NCBI GenBank assembly: GCA_030512335.1
Contig: JAULSU010000001.1
Coordinates: 682,001 to 746,000 of the forward strand
Reading direction: 5' to 3'
DNA from: Immersiella caudata
Lineage: Eukaryota; Ascomycota; Sordariomycetes; Sordariales; Lasiosphaeriaceae
Length of the DNA stretch: 64,000 bases
Of this stretch, positions 24,691 to 36,860 are shown in pieces. The notes under the pieces were generated by a model. That model saw only the letters and a list, made by a program, of their open reading frames with translations, was not told the origin of the DNA and did not search any database. How positions within the stretch are numbered: the stretch's first letter is position 1; every line of letters begins with the position of its first letter. A program made the position numbers and the translations under genes.

Positions 24691-25763
24691 CCACTCTCCT
24701 CACTTTGTTTCATCTGTATTTTGGTCTCATTTCATCTTGAAGACATTGGCGTCATTCAGCAACGCCCGTCAAGGCAGGTCAGCGACTTACAATAGATACC
24801 CCACTATTTTTAGATGGTCAGGATTGTGGTTCGGCGTTGGAGTACTGGAAAGAGACCACGAGGTTGGGCATGGGATACAACAGTTGGACACGAGCTATTT
24901 GCATTCTGGCAACATTTGGGTCATGGGCTGGGGCCAGGGAGGGAAGCAACAAGGTCTGCCTGGTTATGCGTTGGAGTCTTTTGGGTTAATTCTGGGATCT
25001 GGGTTCAGCTTCATCATCATTCATTATGGGTGTGTAGATCATGTGCTAGCGGAGATGCTGGCGTGTAAAACGAAGAGGATTGAAAGTTCATTTGAATGCT
25101 GCTTTGCAGTTGTGGTGACATGATGCTCTTGCCCACGTGCCCGTCCCCTTAAGCATTGCCGGAAGGGCACTACGCAAGCTCGCTGGGTTAGTGGGGATGT
25201 CTTCAGTGGTTCCACGCCCAAGCAACGGGTGTGGTTCGTAGTGGGGTTATATGTGAATATCTCTTAAAGCACGACATTAGATAGAGACGACAAGACTACC
25301 TACCTAGGGAAATTGTCGGGACATCAATGCCGTTGGATTACACGGTCACGACAGAAAATCACGGAACGAAGGAGCATGTGGGCAACTCTTTGTTCCTACA
25401 TGGAGGTCTGAATCTAATACTACAAGAAAACAACTAGCCTCTTTCTACACAGCAGCCTGCAAGCTCCAGCTCTGGCAAATGTAACCTTTGTTAACTCCTC
25501 CAGATGGTGCACACAAGACTCCCATCAAAGTCGATCTCAGCTTTATAGAAGACTGAGATGTCTGATCACAGCTTGACCCTGTAGCCTATACTGGTTCCTT
25601 GCCGAGTGTTCCTCTCGCCTCAACCGAGAGAATCCGCCCCCTTTACCAATCCAACAATCGTAATCACCGTCCCCAAGTTGTGTGAGAAAATCATTCTAGT
25701 GTCAGGAAACTTGGGCGTTTGTCATCTGCTTATGAAAATGCGCCTCCCATGGCGCTGTCGTCC
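24691..25763. other. Intergenic, no gene seen
   Basis: About 1 kb before the first relic of the paralog array. It is AT-richer than the sequence to its left; short open frames only. Confidence 0.45.
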
Positions 25764-25985
25764 TCAAAAGTCGACATCAAGGCTCGTCGTGACCTTGACG
25801 TGCGCGTCGAAAGCCTCGGGGACATTGTAATAGTGGTCGAGCTCTGCTCTTCTTGGTGTACTTTATTGACAAGTACACGATGCCGTTGGAGGCGATGACG
25901 TACTTCCGATCGAATTGTCCTGACACTGCAAATTCGCGGACATTCTCGGGGACAGCGGAATGGTTGTTGGTCTTGTGGGGGGGAT
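25764..25985 (-). pseudogene. Relic of the array family: C-terminal module only
   Basis: Translates on the minus strand to NVREFAVSGQFDRKYVIASNGIVYLSIKYTKK (given here as overlapping pieces NVREFAVSGQFDRKY and VIASNGIVYLSIKYTKK), clearly the module found at the end of the array genes. It then shifts frame into DHYYNVPEAFDAHVKV before a TGA at 25766. The frameshift and the lack of an upstream body make this a relic. Confidence 0.55.
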
Positions 25986-26032
25986 AACATCACGGAGGGA
26001 AACTCTGGTCCTTGGGAGGCATGGCGCGTGCT

Positions 26033-26828
26033 TCAGCTCCTTTTGCATTCCGGCCCTGAGTGTGCATTCGTCTTGCCCATTGCCTGGTAATGGGCATCAA
26101 AGGGCTCCCGGGAAGCTTTGTAAAATTCATCAAGTTGATTCTCGTTAAGGGCTTCCTTGACGTGCGCGTACGTCATCGCCATGTAGACAATGCCGGTGTC
26201 ACTGATCAGGGTTGTGTCGCTCGAACCGCCCAGGCACAGTGGATTCCCCAACGGCTTCTTAAACTGTGGCGGGGGTTGCTGGCCTTGGATGGAACGGCAA
26301 GCCGTGACTGGTTAGGCTTCTCCTCCTCGAAGGCTGAGAACGGCGTCCTTCTCGGTGAGTGATGGATAATTGTCCAGAGGCATGGGGCTTGCTGGCCGCG
26401 GGTTGAGAATGTTGGCGGACGACGGCTTGCCGTACTTGGAGGCAAACTGAGACCAATGCAGAGCCGGCGGCGCCGAAGAAGGAGGTAGCATCTTCAGCGG
26501 TCGCGAGCTCATCCTGGGAAACGATCTTGTGAGAGGAGGTTGCTCGCTTCGTCCCGGCTGTGACAGGGCTAGTGACGGCGGCTCTGGTAAAAGAGTGTGG
26601 TATTTGCTGGTAGCCAGAGGACCATCCTTAGCTGTGGTCTGGATAGCGGATGTGCTCTGCTTCGGCTCCAGGCTTGGGGAAGTCGCTGGTGCTGGTGAAG
26701 GAAGTCTGCTGTGCTTGCTCCTGTTGGAGCAGGTTCTTTAGGCGGCATCGCTCTTCCAAGGCAGGATCGACGCTTGCCGTTGTCTCGCAATGGGTACCTA
26801 GGTATCGAAAGCTCTGGGCAGGTTGCAA
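26033..26828 (-). pseudogene. Relic of the array family, stop and frameshifts
   Basis: On the minus strand, pieces in different frames line up with the 27-28.5 kb member. They are a helical part (ALEERCRLKNLLQQEQ), a TAA at about 26630, the segment ATAEDATSFFGAAGSA, a shift to WSQFASKYGKPSSANI, and finally the module TTLISDTGIVYMAMTYAHVK...LDEFYKASREPFDAH. A TAA plus at least two frame changes show ordinary gene decay, in contrast to the TAG-only members nearby. Confidence 0.5.
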
Positions 26829-27236
26829 AGATCATTAATTCCTCTTCCTCAGGAGCCCTGGTGTGCCGTCTTGCTGATCGACGTTTGCCAAGGTCTGTCA
26901 GTGAGCCTTACTGGCTCCGGACAGACACGAGATAAAAAATAAAAAAAAAGGATGTCAACAAATATATATTCCTACAACTCCTAATTGGACACCACCAATC
27001 TAGGCACAAACAGACGGCCTGTGGCCAATATCCTTTCTCCGGTCTTCATCTCTTCCAAAGGGAGTACCGCTCCTTCACCTACCGAAAAACAACAAAATAA
27101 GCCCTAACCAAGTGGCGCGATGCCAAACAACGACCCCTACCAAGTAGCGCAATGCCACGCTTCACAACTGACTTGGGCGCCCATCGTCTCTTGACGGATG
27201 CGTGTCTCCATAGCATGATCCTCCTCGTACTCGGTG

Positions 27237-28532
27237 TCAATACACTCCATATCGAAGTCGGACCTCCATCACGCTATCTGTTTCGTAGTTGGGATCAACG
27301 CCCGCCATGATAGCACAATGTGCCTCAAGGGCTCCCGGGAGATCATAAAAGTCCTTGATCTCCCCCTCCTTGAGAGGCCTAATTTTTTTTTTGGCGTACC
27401 TCATGGCGAGGTAAACAATGCCGTCGGAAGCGAGGAGGTACTGCTGGTCGAACTGGACAGGCACGGCAAAATCCTTCACGACTTTCTAAGTCGCAGAGAA
27501 GCCACTGGCCGGTCTGGCCTTCGCCTGGTGCTTTCTGCATGGGAGCGAAGGCTTGGGCCCATTTACCACGGCAAGAGGGCGGTGGTTGATGGTCTGCGAA
27601 TTGTCGGTCGTGGACAGGGCCGTATCGTTGTGTTTCGGCTTGCTATACTTTGCAGCAATAGTGCTCATAGTGGAGTTCGCAGCTTCGAAAAAAGCAGCTG
27701 CGTTCAGGGATGTGACAAGCTTGCCCTCAGTGGCCTCGATGCTCTCCTTCCTCTTGACCACGGAAGAAGGAGGAGTGTCGACTGAATAGTCGGTGTTGCT
27801 GACAGCAGGGAGGTTCTTCTTGAAAGTGCCCTGGCTGGTCGAAGTGGTTTTCTTCGTCTTGGTTGCGGTCGAGGTGCCCGGGCTCTCCGGGCAAACTTGG
27901 CGGAAAACGGTGGTGACGTAGCGCTGGAAGGAAGATTGTTGGGAATCCTGCGTGACCATGGGCTTCGCGGCGGCGGTCTTGCGGATTTCGGTTTTCGGCG
28001 CAGCGGATCGCTCGGCCGAATTGGCAATGCCGGCCTTTGTGTGATCGTTCTCTGTCGCGGTGCTGCTGTACTTGGCGCTGATCTTGTTCATGGCAAAGCT
28101 TGCGGCGTCATCAGCCGTGGCAAGAGTCTTTGGCTCCCCGCCGATGATGAGGGCAGCGATCTCTTGACGGGAATCACTCTTATTATCGCTGTCGATAGTG
28201 GTGATTGAAGAGGCGTCGCTGACAGGTGAGGTCCGGGTCGGGCTGGTCAACTCTTGGCTGTCGTCGGACTGCTGCTCGTTCAGAACGATGAGCTCGTCGC
28301 GGAAGTTCTCTGAACGCTAGAGAGAGTGAAAGTTGAGCTGGCTGGAAGTCTTGATCTTGTCCCAGAAGATCGAGCAGACACGGCGCGCGGGGTAGGCAGG
28401 AGCGCTCAGAGCTTGAGACTTGTCGGCTGCGGAATTGAGAGCTAGTTTCTCGCTGTCGGTCGCGAAGACGGTCGAGATGATGGAGTTATCGGTGCTGCTG
28501 CGTCTGCAACCGAGGAATGTGGTTGCGGCCAT
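27237..28532 (-). CDS. Array family member with two in-frame TAG codons
   Basis: From ATG 28532 (MAATTFLGCRRSS) one frame runs 432 codons to a TGA at 27239, broken only by TAG at codon 72 (28319-28317) and codon 349 (27488-27486). The body is Ser/Thr/Lys-rich and mostly disordered, with two similar helical segments (DAASFAMNKISAKYSS and NSTMSTIAAKYSKP). The sequence after the second TAG is the family module: KVVKDFAVPVQFD, then YLLASDGIVYLAMRY and IKDFYDLPGALEAH. Keeping the frame through both stops into conserved sequence suggests recoding or very recent loss. The first TAG could also end a 63-bp intron starting at GTCTGC, a weak donor. Function is unknown. Confidence 0.6.
27486..27488 (-). 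other. In-frame TAG in a hairpin loop, candidate UAG-to-UGG recoding site
   Basis: On the transcript strand CGACT-TAGAA-AGTCG forms a perfect 5-bp stem (27493-27489 with 27483-27479) with a 5-nt loop that begins with the TAG; two G-U pairs could extend it. Located exactly before the C-terminal module, at the position where the 40-kb paralog has TGG. Fold drawn by eye. Confidence 0.45.
28317..28319 (-). other. In-frame TAG near codon 72, recoding site or intron 3' end
   Basis: TCTCT (28325-28321) can pair with AGAGA (28311-28307), placing the TAG in a 9-nt loop. The preceding pyrimidine tract also makes this a good splice acceptor, and GTCTGC 63 nt upstream could be a weak donor that keeps the frame. 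The two readings are not separable from DNA alone. Confidence 0.35.
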
Positions 28533-28800
28533 CTTGGGCGATGGATTGAGGTTGAGAAGAGAGTGATGAGTGAAAATTGGGAGAGGAGACAAATGACGGT
28601 CGCAAAAATGCGAGAGTCGCGCGGTGTTGATTGCTGCGAAGCAAAGTAGGTTCTAATTTAGCTGGAGAGCTGAAATAGCAAAAAAACCGTGTTGAGAAAG
28701 TATGTGGTTTTCTCAATGAGGTGTTGGTTTGGGAGAAGGTGAGAGGAAGAGGCGCGAAATGGTGGCGCTGAACTTGGTTGTCAGAAAGTGGGCCTGCGAG

Positions 28801-28812
28801 CGAAAAGTGGGG
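28801..28812 (-). promoter_or_regulatory. CCCCACTTTTCG word upstream of array gene
   Basis: About 270 bp upstream of the ATG at 28532 and on the coding strand. The same word, in longer form, occurs upstream of the 37-kb and 40-kb paralogs. Confidence 0.35.
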
Positions 28813-29790
28813 CAAGGCTATGATCACAACAACAATACGAACACGCAACAACGCGGCGACGGCAGCAACATGATGGATGGTCAATGCGTGTTTAAGCTTG
28901 GTCTTCCTGAAAACTGACGTCACTGCCTATCATGGTTGGTTTATAGAGAGAAACTACCACGAAGGACCTACCCCGTCTTCAACTCGTGCAGTGAGGTCGT
29001 TCAATGACATGGAGCACAGCCTCGCCATCAACCAGCCTACCCTTGACTTGAATGAAGAGATATGGCTACAAGGGTTCCACGGTAAAAGCTTGATTCAAGG
29101 CTATTATAATAGAAACTCAGAGTATGTGAACAGGTTCTGACAGAGCGCAGGCCTTGCATTCCGTGGCCGATCACAACGTCTAGTAGCGGTGCTCTGCGCG
29201 TGCCGAGGCTGTGACACCACTGGTTCCAGCTTTGGATGCATCTTGATGAAACGTCCCAAAGTATCTGCATTTGGCATGCTGCTGGGTATTTGTCATGAAA
29301 ATATCTCCGTCGGTAATGTCCGTTACTTGATGACATGAGCGACCTTGTCCTTGCTGTCGTTGACAAAGACTGACTAACACAAAGCGGATGACTTGTTGAG
29401 AAGGGTCCCGGAAAATGCCTGAAATTAACAAGGGACCAACGAGGCGATGCATAATAGGCGTCAATTGGTACAACAGGATTCATTGGCATCAAGGTACCAC
29501 ATGCGTCGCCAGCGCCCCAAACGATACAGCACGACTCAGCCTATCGACAAACTCTATCCGTACCGCCCCAGCCTCGTTTTCCTTCGACACTTATCTTCCC
29601 AAACAATGTACCGGAAATCCATGTTCATAGCGCGGGTCCTCATCCCTCAAGTCCGCAAGATCAATCGTTCTCTCGGAGCGCAAACATGAATCTCCCCCTC
29701 AACCTAGCACTCAAATCCAATGCGCATCATCAGACTTGAATAGACGGCCCGTCACCATCGATGCCCCATTCAAAGTCTGATTTGATCTTG

Positions 29791-30200
29791 TCAAGGACGT
29801 GTTGCGGCAGAGAGGGGACGTGATGGCCGTTGTGTGGTTCTCGAACTCATCGCTCGAAGTGTAGCGGATAACAACCTCACAACCCCCTTCGATGAGGTTC
29901 GGGGATTGGGTGGCGGCGGGGCGGTCTTCAGCAGGCTTGGGAACAGGGTGCCAGGGGCCTCCGAGTTGGAGGCTTCACCCGCTGAGGCTCGACGGGCGGT
30001 CATGGCGTACTTGGCGTTTTCAATAGGCGTGAAGTTGTCGGCAGCCTTCAAGAGCAAGTCGCTTTGCTCCGCTCGGCAAAGTTTTCCAGTGGGGGCAACC
30101 TCAGGGGCAGCCGTGGTGGCCGCCCGGGAATCCTTGCCCTTCGAGCTATCCTCTATGACGCGATGCTCAGAAACTCTGGGAGGGAGGGGGGGAGACGTTG
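29791..30200 (-). pseudogene. Probable array family relic
   Basis: A minus-strand frame reads EDSSKGKDSRAATTAAPEV, then LLLKAADNFTPIENAKYAM and a Pro-rich part. The motif A-D-x-F...AKY resembles the helical segments of the 27-28.5 kb member. No module copy or clean start was found. A CCCCACTTTCTTTG word lies upstream on the same strand at 30634-30621. Weak but consistent with a decayed copy. Confidence 0.3.
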
Positions 30201-31156
30201 CCGCCTTCGGTAGTTGAATTCTGGTTGTAAGCCTTTATGCACTTGGACAAACCAGGTCCCGCTTTCTCAAAGAAGGGGTCACCAGAGAAGAGGCTTCGAG
30301 TTGTCGTTAACCGAAGTAGTGTTGGAAAACCCTCCGTTGTTAGCACAAGTTGACCCACGGCGGCTGCGAGTAGTGACGAACGAGTAATCGGAGTGGAAAG
30401 AAAGCGAAACAGCTGGAGTGCAGAGTGTCTGGTTTGAGCTTGAAAACTGAACTGGCGATGGAAATGAACCCTCAGACTGCAGAAAGGGCAGAGAGATGAA
30501 AGCAAAGTCTGCAGTTAATTCGAATAGAACTTCGCTGATGTTTAGATATAAGGCTCGCTAGTAGAAGAGAAGGGACATACAACAGGTACGGAATGGGGGC
30601 GGGGGGGCGGAAATTATACACAAAGAAAGTGGGGCCGCGATCAGAGGTGGGACAAGGCTACATCGAGATTCTGACAGCAAATGGTATATTTCCAAGATTG
30701 CGTGAAGGAATGTATCTGGGCTACAACTTGATGGTGGGTGCTGATGACTGTGACTAGTGCCTTGCATATTTAGCAAAAGTTTGTCTGGTCGCAAATTGGA
30801 TCCCCCCTTGCTGGCAAGGGGAGTGGGCGGGCTTGAGTCAGCCCAAGAAATACAATCCGTGATGAGAGATAACAAATCACTACGGTGCCACTTACATAGG
30901 GGTAATTCAGAATGTCACAGTGTGAAATGTCGTCAAACTCTTGTGTGTCAACGAAATCTATTCATGGTCCTCCATACTCACGCTCCTGAGTAGGCGGTTG
31001 GTGCTAACTCGTAAATTTATACTTCACGGCCTTGTCTCTCAGCTCCTTTCGGCTAAGCAAACAAGAAGAATGGCCCAAGCTAGGTCACCATACTCCTGTC
31101 TGCTCGGACATCTACTCAATTCAGCAAACCTCAAAAGAGAGTCATCCGAATCCGTG

Positions 31157-32906
31157 CTAGACCCTCCCCGAACTAATAGACTCTGCGTAGTACGCACAGT
31201 CATCTGGCCACCTACAAACACCATCAGGATCGGTAACCCTGATATCTGGACCATCACCGTAGTCAACAATGGACCTTCGCGAGAAGAGTTTCCAATTACA
31301 CCCTGGCAATGTTACATGGTCATCATCCCTCTGGATAAACAGATTGGCATACGTGTTCATCAGCCCACCGTCGTCGACGAAGCTGTGCTGATTCCATGAG
31401 GTGCTGGCCATAAGGGATACAATCTCATCTTCCAGCATGTGGCGCTTGTTTTCGACTTCCTCAGGGATGGGGCTGTATACCCGCTCGACCTTTCCATCGG
31501 GGTCGGAGACGAAGATCATGGGCGCGAGGTCATCCTTGTTGAAACACTCGTGGGCGAAGAGACGGGCTGCTTCCCCAAAGTCAGACTCGGAATCTAATTC
31601 GGCGTCGTGGTATTTGAGGGAATCAGTGTCGGAGTCCCAAAAGGCTGCGTTGTAGTACGCGTCAGCTTCTTCAGAGTCGCGCACGGGGTTGAAGTTTGGG
31701 ATGTGGTACCTTGGCTCGTGAGGAGTGCCATGAGTGTCATCGTGAGACATATCCGAAGACACGATGACGCCTGTGCGGTCAATTTTGGCTGTAGACGGAA
31801 GATGCATAGTCAAGCTGAAGATCTTCCCTGGACGCCAGATACTTCTCGTAGATGGAACCCAAGAGGCTGGAATCAGACCGATGCGTGGCCAAGACATGGT
31901 CAACCGTCTTTTTATTGCTCTCCTCATGGTTGCAGTAGGGTTCAAAAAAGTGGTCTCTGAAGATGGGAGCTTCTTTGTCCTCATGGCTGTCTTCATTGTT
32001 GTCCAACATGAAATAGTGGAACATGCTGTCGACAATGGCATTGTACTCGCTGAGTGAGTTGGTGGGGCCGCGGCGAATGGGGGATTCTGGAAGCTCGGGG
32101 ATGTTGTTCAGCCTCTGCTCAAAACCCTCCGAAAAACTTGGCGCGGTGAGAAAAGGGGCGTGCTGACAAGGAGTGGGGGAGCTGGATCTGTTGGGCGAGA
32201 TTCCCTTCGCCCGTCCGACGGGAAAAGAGGGCTCTGCACAAGTGATAGATGTTTGCAAAGGGGCGGAGGTGGCTGAAGTGATGGTGGTATCGGCCGTGAT
32301 GTTGGTGCTCGCTGAAGTGTTGCGCTCGCTCCCGGTGGCAGTGGAAGTTCCACGACTGATAGCTTGATGCGACCGAACCCGGGGGTTGAGGATGACTTCG
32401 TCATGATGAATGACAGGGCTACGGTCCTGCCCTGGGACACGGGCAAAGTTTCCAGGGTCAACCACCGAGATTTCCCGGTCGTCATTTGACAAAAGGTCAA
32501 ACATGTGCTGGATTCTTCCGGACTCGGAGCGTTGCTTCTTGCGGAGAACGTTACGGCGCTTCTTGTAGGTAGTGTCATTTTCAGTCAAACCTGCGCCATC
32601 ATAGACTGGCTCACGATTGAAAAGCTGGAAGACACTTAGAAGAGATGAGCGCTTCGTCGAAAGAGCATTTGCGCTGGGCTTGCTCGAACGACTCGCTGTG
32701 CTTAGGCTCCCAAACTGAAAGACTCTCCTGAATGTCGCGCGAAGACTGTGACGTGAGGTCGGTTCGGTGGGCACGGGGCCCGGATTTTCCGCCCCGTAGA
32801 GAGTCGTAGTGTGTCCTAAAGGACTGTTAAGCTGGTTAGTACGCTGAGATAAAAGAGCTGAGCATGCGTAGGGAAAGACTCAAGGTTGAGCTGCCACTTA
32901 CTTCAT
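31157..32906 (-). CDS. Array family member, one frameshift, five-base first exon
   Basis: The open frame from 32823 leftward lacks an ATG; an intron 32901-32824 (GTAAGT...TACTAAC...TTAACAG) links it to ATGAA at 32906-32902, giving MNPLGHTTTLYG. The body runs to 31779 and includes KKRRNVLRKKQR and a helical acidic region (YNAIVDSMFHYFMLDNNEDS). It meets a TGA, while the other frame continues with strongly protein-like sequence to 31157. Removing one A from the AAAA run at about 31784 would connect them. The C-terminal domain (SFVDDGGLMNTYAN, NWKLFSRRS, VTDPDG) is clearly homologous to the end of the 33.9-36.2 kb gene. Either a real frameshift or a sequence error. Confidence 0.5.
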
Positions 32907-33873
32907 GACTGTATGTAGGATTTGCCGAGAAAACGGGGAGATGAGTCCAGATGAGCCACTGGCGTCTGCAACAAATAAAGCGATCGAAATACAGTGATGC
33001 AGAAGAATGACTTGGGCCGAAATGATTGGGTGTGAGTCTAACATTAATGACTGAGGTTGCGGAGGAGAAATGCAATGTTTGGGAAACCCCGGAGCGCGCC
33101 GATACTCTCCAAAACAGACATTGAGTCCTGAGGTGCCCACTTTTCAGGCTGAAACTGAGTCCCAGACTGAGTGCCCGCCGTTCTAACGCCCCATCCCTGC
33201 CGTTAAAGACGTCCCCAGTTTCTCTGCCCCGCCCACACTGTCCCACAACCCCTGGCCTCTCTCGACGCTCTGGTCTCGCCATCGTCCTCTACCCCATATT
33301 GACCTCGTTCCACCAGACTAGAGTGACTGCAGGCGGTGAACATGCGGCTTGACCTTTATAGCCAGCTGCGTAAACATTCAGTAGTTAAACGTTGGGAACA
33401 GGTATTGCATCATGTGTTTCCTGGTTAATGTAGGGCCTGACACATCCTTGTGTAGCCCTTTGTGATAATATTAGCCGCTGTCTTGACACGCCCACAGCCT
33501 CCTGCAACGAGGCCGCAATCCCGTGTCATACATTTTGCTTACCTGTCACTCGGGCTCGCATATTTACCATGTTACGTCACCATCACGAGTCAGATTTGTA
33601 CACAGTCTGATGTTCATTATCTTTACCGACAACTAAACCACCAACTGCATGTTTTTCTCAGCTGCCTTCTGCAGCAATCCCAATACATGATCAAACCCCC
33701 TCATCCGAGATCAACCTCGTCCCTATACAGAATCTTTGGTGTTCTCTTACCCATTGATGCCACAGACAACCCTCTGGGATCAACCCAGTCTATATACGGA
33801 TCGCAAATGGTCCCTGCCTAATCCCTCACCGACAACTACCCCAGGCCATCCACTACCTGGTTCCCCCAATCCA

Positions 33874-36174
33874 TTACTCCTCCTCAGAGTCCATATCAGC
33901 CCAAGCATTGGCGCAAGGGTAGTAGTTCATGTCCTCGAGACCGCACTCCTCCCTATCCGGCGTGATCAAAACGAGCTGAGGTACATTACTTACGCGGGCG
34001 ACCGTCTGCGTGCGAGGCATAAGCGCCCAAGTGCATTTGTGGAGACGACCAAGACGGCCATTTTCTCCCCTCATCTCTGCGTTGGCGTAGGTATCGATAT
34101 GCCCATCTTCATCGATGAAGCTGACCTGAGCCCAGGCACTCTCCATGATGGACTTGCAGCTGCGGTACGAGCAAGTCGAGATGTTGTCGTCTTCTTGGTT
34201 GTGACTTGCCGCGTCGCTCTCTTGATCGAGTTGGCGGTATCCAGAGAAGTAACTGTCACCACCTTCGGGAAGCTCTCCATTGAGGAGGCTCGCCGCGTTG
34301 GGATGAGTGGAATGGAAGAGTTTCATGTCCTGCTCATTGAGAGTCGTGTACTGGTCTGTTGATGGGCAGCGAAAGTAGACGAGACCGTCGTTGGCCAAGA
34401 CGTACTCCAAGCCGAGGTTGTGATATTCGGGGGCGAAGAAGATGCCGAGGACTTCCTAGGGTTCGGCGTCTTCGACGTAGTCGCTGTATTCGTAGTACTT
34501 CTCCTCGGTGGAGTGGTCGTCCCCTTCGGTGGCCTGAACTTCATTGCTGTCGTAGCGGATGGAGGAATTTGCGTCCTCGGCGGTAGCAATGTGCTCGTGC
34601 TCGAAGGTGTGGGCATTGTCGGAGAAGCCGTCGACGGTGTGATGGAAAGTGGAGGAATTGTCTTCCTCAGCCTGAGTGGCATCCACGTGTTCCTCAAGAT
34701 TGGAGGTATCACCATTGTTCTTATGCTCAGACTGAGGGACATACTCCTCAAGCTCATCACCAAACGAGGAGTTGATCTCAATTTCGTCCATCTCGCTCGA
34801 ATGATCCCGAAACGTGAGAGGCTCAGCGGAAGCAAACTCAAGGGCGTCGCTTGTGTTTGTTTCCTCGGAGCGAACCAAGTAGAGGTCGCCCTTCTCACTA
34901 TCTGCCGTGGTCGATGCGTGTGTGGCGTAGTGAGGGCCTTCAGTGGCGTGGGCCTTGCCGTAGATCTTGGCGAACACGGAGACAACCTGGTCAAAGTTCA
35001 TCTCATTGCCGTGAACCATCAGCTCAGTCTCTTCGCTGATATCGCTCTCTGCCATGATCGACGTGTCTGTGGCTGCGTGAGGGTCCTCTGCGCTGGGAGG
35101 GTTGGTGAGGAAACGAAACACATCGTCGAACCTGACCTCGTTGTTGCTGTCGACAACCAGCTCAGACTCGAGGAGCTCGGTGTCGAGAATCGAGGACTCG
35201 AGGACTCCAGTCTCGACGACTTCGCTCTCAAATTTCTCGGTCTCAAGGAGCTCGGTCTTCTCGGTCATCTTTTCGTCAACTAGGGTGCTCTCCTCGTAAA
35301 TGACACTCAACTGAGTGCAGAACGGTCCAAATTCGAGCCTGATGACCCCAAGATCCTCTGCGCTCTCAATGGAGACCTCTTGGGGAATGACGAGGTTCCT
35401 CTCCTCAAGGGCGAGGTCAGTCTGAGAGACAGTGACTTGATGCGTGGCTCCATTGTGGTACACCTCAGCAGTGGGGGCTGTCTCAATCTCAGGCTCGCAG
35501 ATGGAAGAGACTTCGGCAAAGTAGTCGCAGCAATCAGCGAGAACACTGGAAGTGGAAGTCTCTTCCTCAATCCCGGAGAGAGCGCTTGAGTCGGCTGAGT
35601 CGGTGCCATGGGGAGAGAGATCGGAGCGAGCAGTGTGAAAGCTCGAAAAAGAACCGGCTACCGACTCGCAGGCGGTGAACATGGTGAGGTTGCTGCTTCC
35701 GGAGGTGGTTCTCTCGGGGAAGTGCTCGATGCTTCCCATCTTGGTAATCCTCGTACGCTGCCTGTGGACCATGAGAGGCTGATTCTCGGTGGGAGTGGCT
35801 GGCTTGAAGTGATCCTCGACTAGATCAATCTCGTTGGAAACCTCATTGCTGAAGTTGCCGAGGCTGCCAAAGAGAGCAGTCTCTTCCTCAGGAGAGAACA
35901 GGCGAATGTCGATGTCGATCATGGGAAGAGCGGGGACCGGATCGATGTCGATGACGGGCTGCGCGACTTGCTTGAGCGTGAGTCTCTTTGTGACTGAATT
36001 GAATACCTGCTTCAAGAGACATGGGCGTGGCGTGACGCTGGACGAAGCGGCGTCGATATTTGTGTTGTTGCCAATAAGGCTGCTAGAGACTCGGCGAATG
36101 GCTCTGCCCATTCTGCTTCGGAGGCTGTTGTGGTTGTGGCCGAAGCCCACCGTGCCAGAAATAGTGGGATCCAT
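33874..36174 (-). CDS. Array family member, 767 codons with one in-frame TAG
   Basis: ATG at 36174 (MDPTISGTVGFGHNH) opens a frame that ends at TAA 33874 with a single interruption, TAG at codon 573 (34458-34456). The N-terminus is basic (LRSRMGRAIRRVSSS), followed by the family motif IDIDIRLFSPEEE. Then comes a long acidic, Ser/Glu/Thr-rich disordered body with Glu-Leu repeats (LLETEKFESEVVETGVLESS). After the TAG come EVLGIFFAPEYHNLG, the module EYVLANDGLVYFR...LNEQDMKLFHSTHP and the extra domain SFIDEDGHIDTYAN...CTWALMPR shared with the neighbouring gene. Six hundred codons of open frame argue against long-standing decay. Function unknown. Confidence 0.65.
34456..34458 (-). other. In-frame TAG at the module boundary, candidate recoding site
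   Basis: GCCGA (34467-34463) pairs with TCGGC (34448-34444) around a 14-nt loop containing the TAG. It is followed by 24 codons to the DG of the module, exactly as in the 37-kb paralog. Confidence 0.45.
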
Positions 36175-36843
36175 CGTCGCGCTTGCGAGTCACGATGAAT
36201 GAGATGAAAGAGAGGTCGACTGTTTTGACTTGCAGCCGATGAGATGAAGAAGAGATACGTCGGATTGCTGTGACCAGCAACAGCGACAGAGAGAGGATGA
36301 GAGATTGTCGCAACTTTGTTGCCTGTAGTTACTGACGAAGCGAGAAGGGAGAGTGTTGGATTGCTATGACTTGTAGTCGCGACGAGATGAAGAGAGAGAT
36401 TGTCGAGTGCTATGACTTACACCGATAAAAGGAAAGAGGAAATAAAGAAAGCGAATCGCGTCTGGATAAGCGACGAATCGCTAAGAGGTAGGGCAATGGT
36501 TGGTGTGTCTGGATAAGGACAGAACACACCAAGAGAGGTAGAAGGAAGCGCACCAGAGATGAGCGACACGCAACCAGAAAATATGAAAGCGCGATCGAGA
36601 AATGCACTCTTCTGGATGGTGCTTATGCTTTGCAAGCAAATAGAGAGATGAAATAGTCAATTTTACGATAAAAATCGAGGATTCCGTGATGCTACAAGAA
36701 GTAGGTGATGTGTATGAGGAAGAGAGAGGAATGGAGGGGAGGAGTTATCGCAGAGGGGTTAAGACTCCGGGGAAAAGCGGGCCTCGACACGCTCCAATTA
36801 CAACACAAGAGCGGTTGCCGAGTTGTTGCGCGTTGAGTCTCTG

Positions 36844-36860
36844 CCCCACTTTTCTTTGAG
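36844..36860 (+). promoter_or_regulatory. CCCCACTTTTC-TTTGAG word upstream of array gene
   Basis: 265 bp upstream of the ATG at 37125. A near-identical word precedes the 40-kb paralog, so it may be a shared promoter element or simply retained from duplication. Confidence 0.4.
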
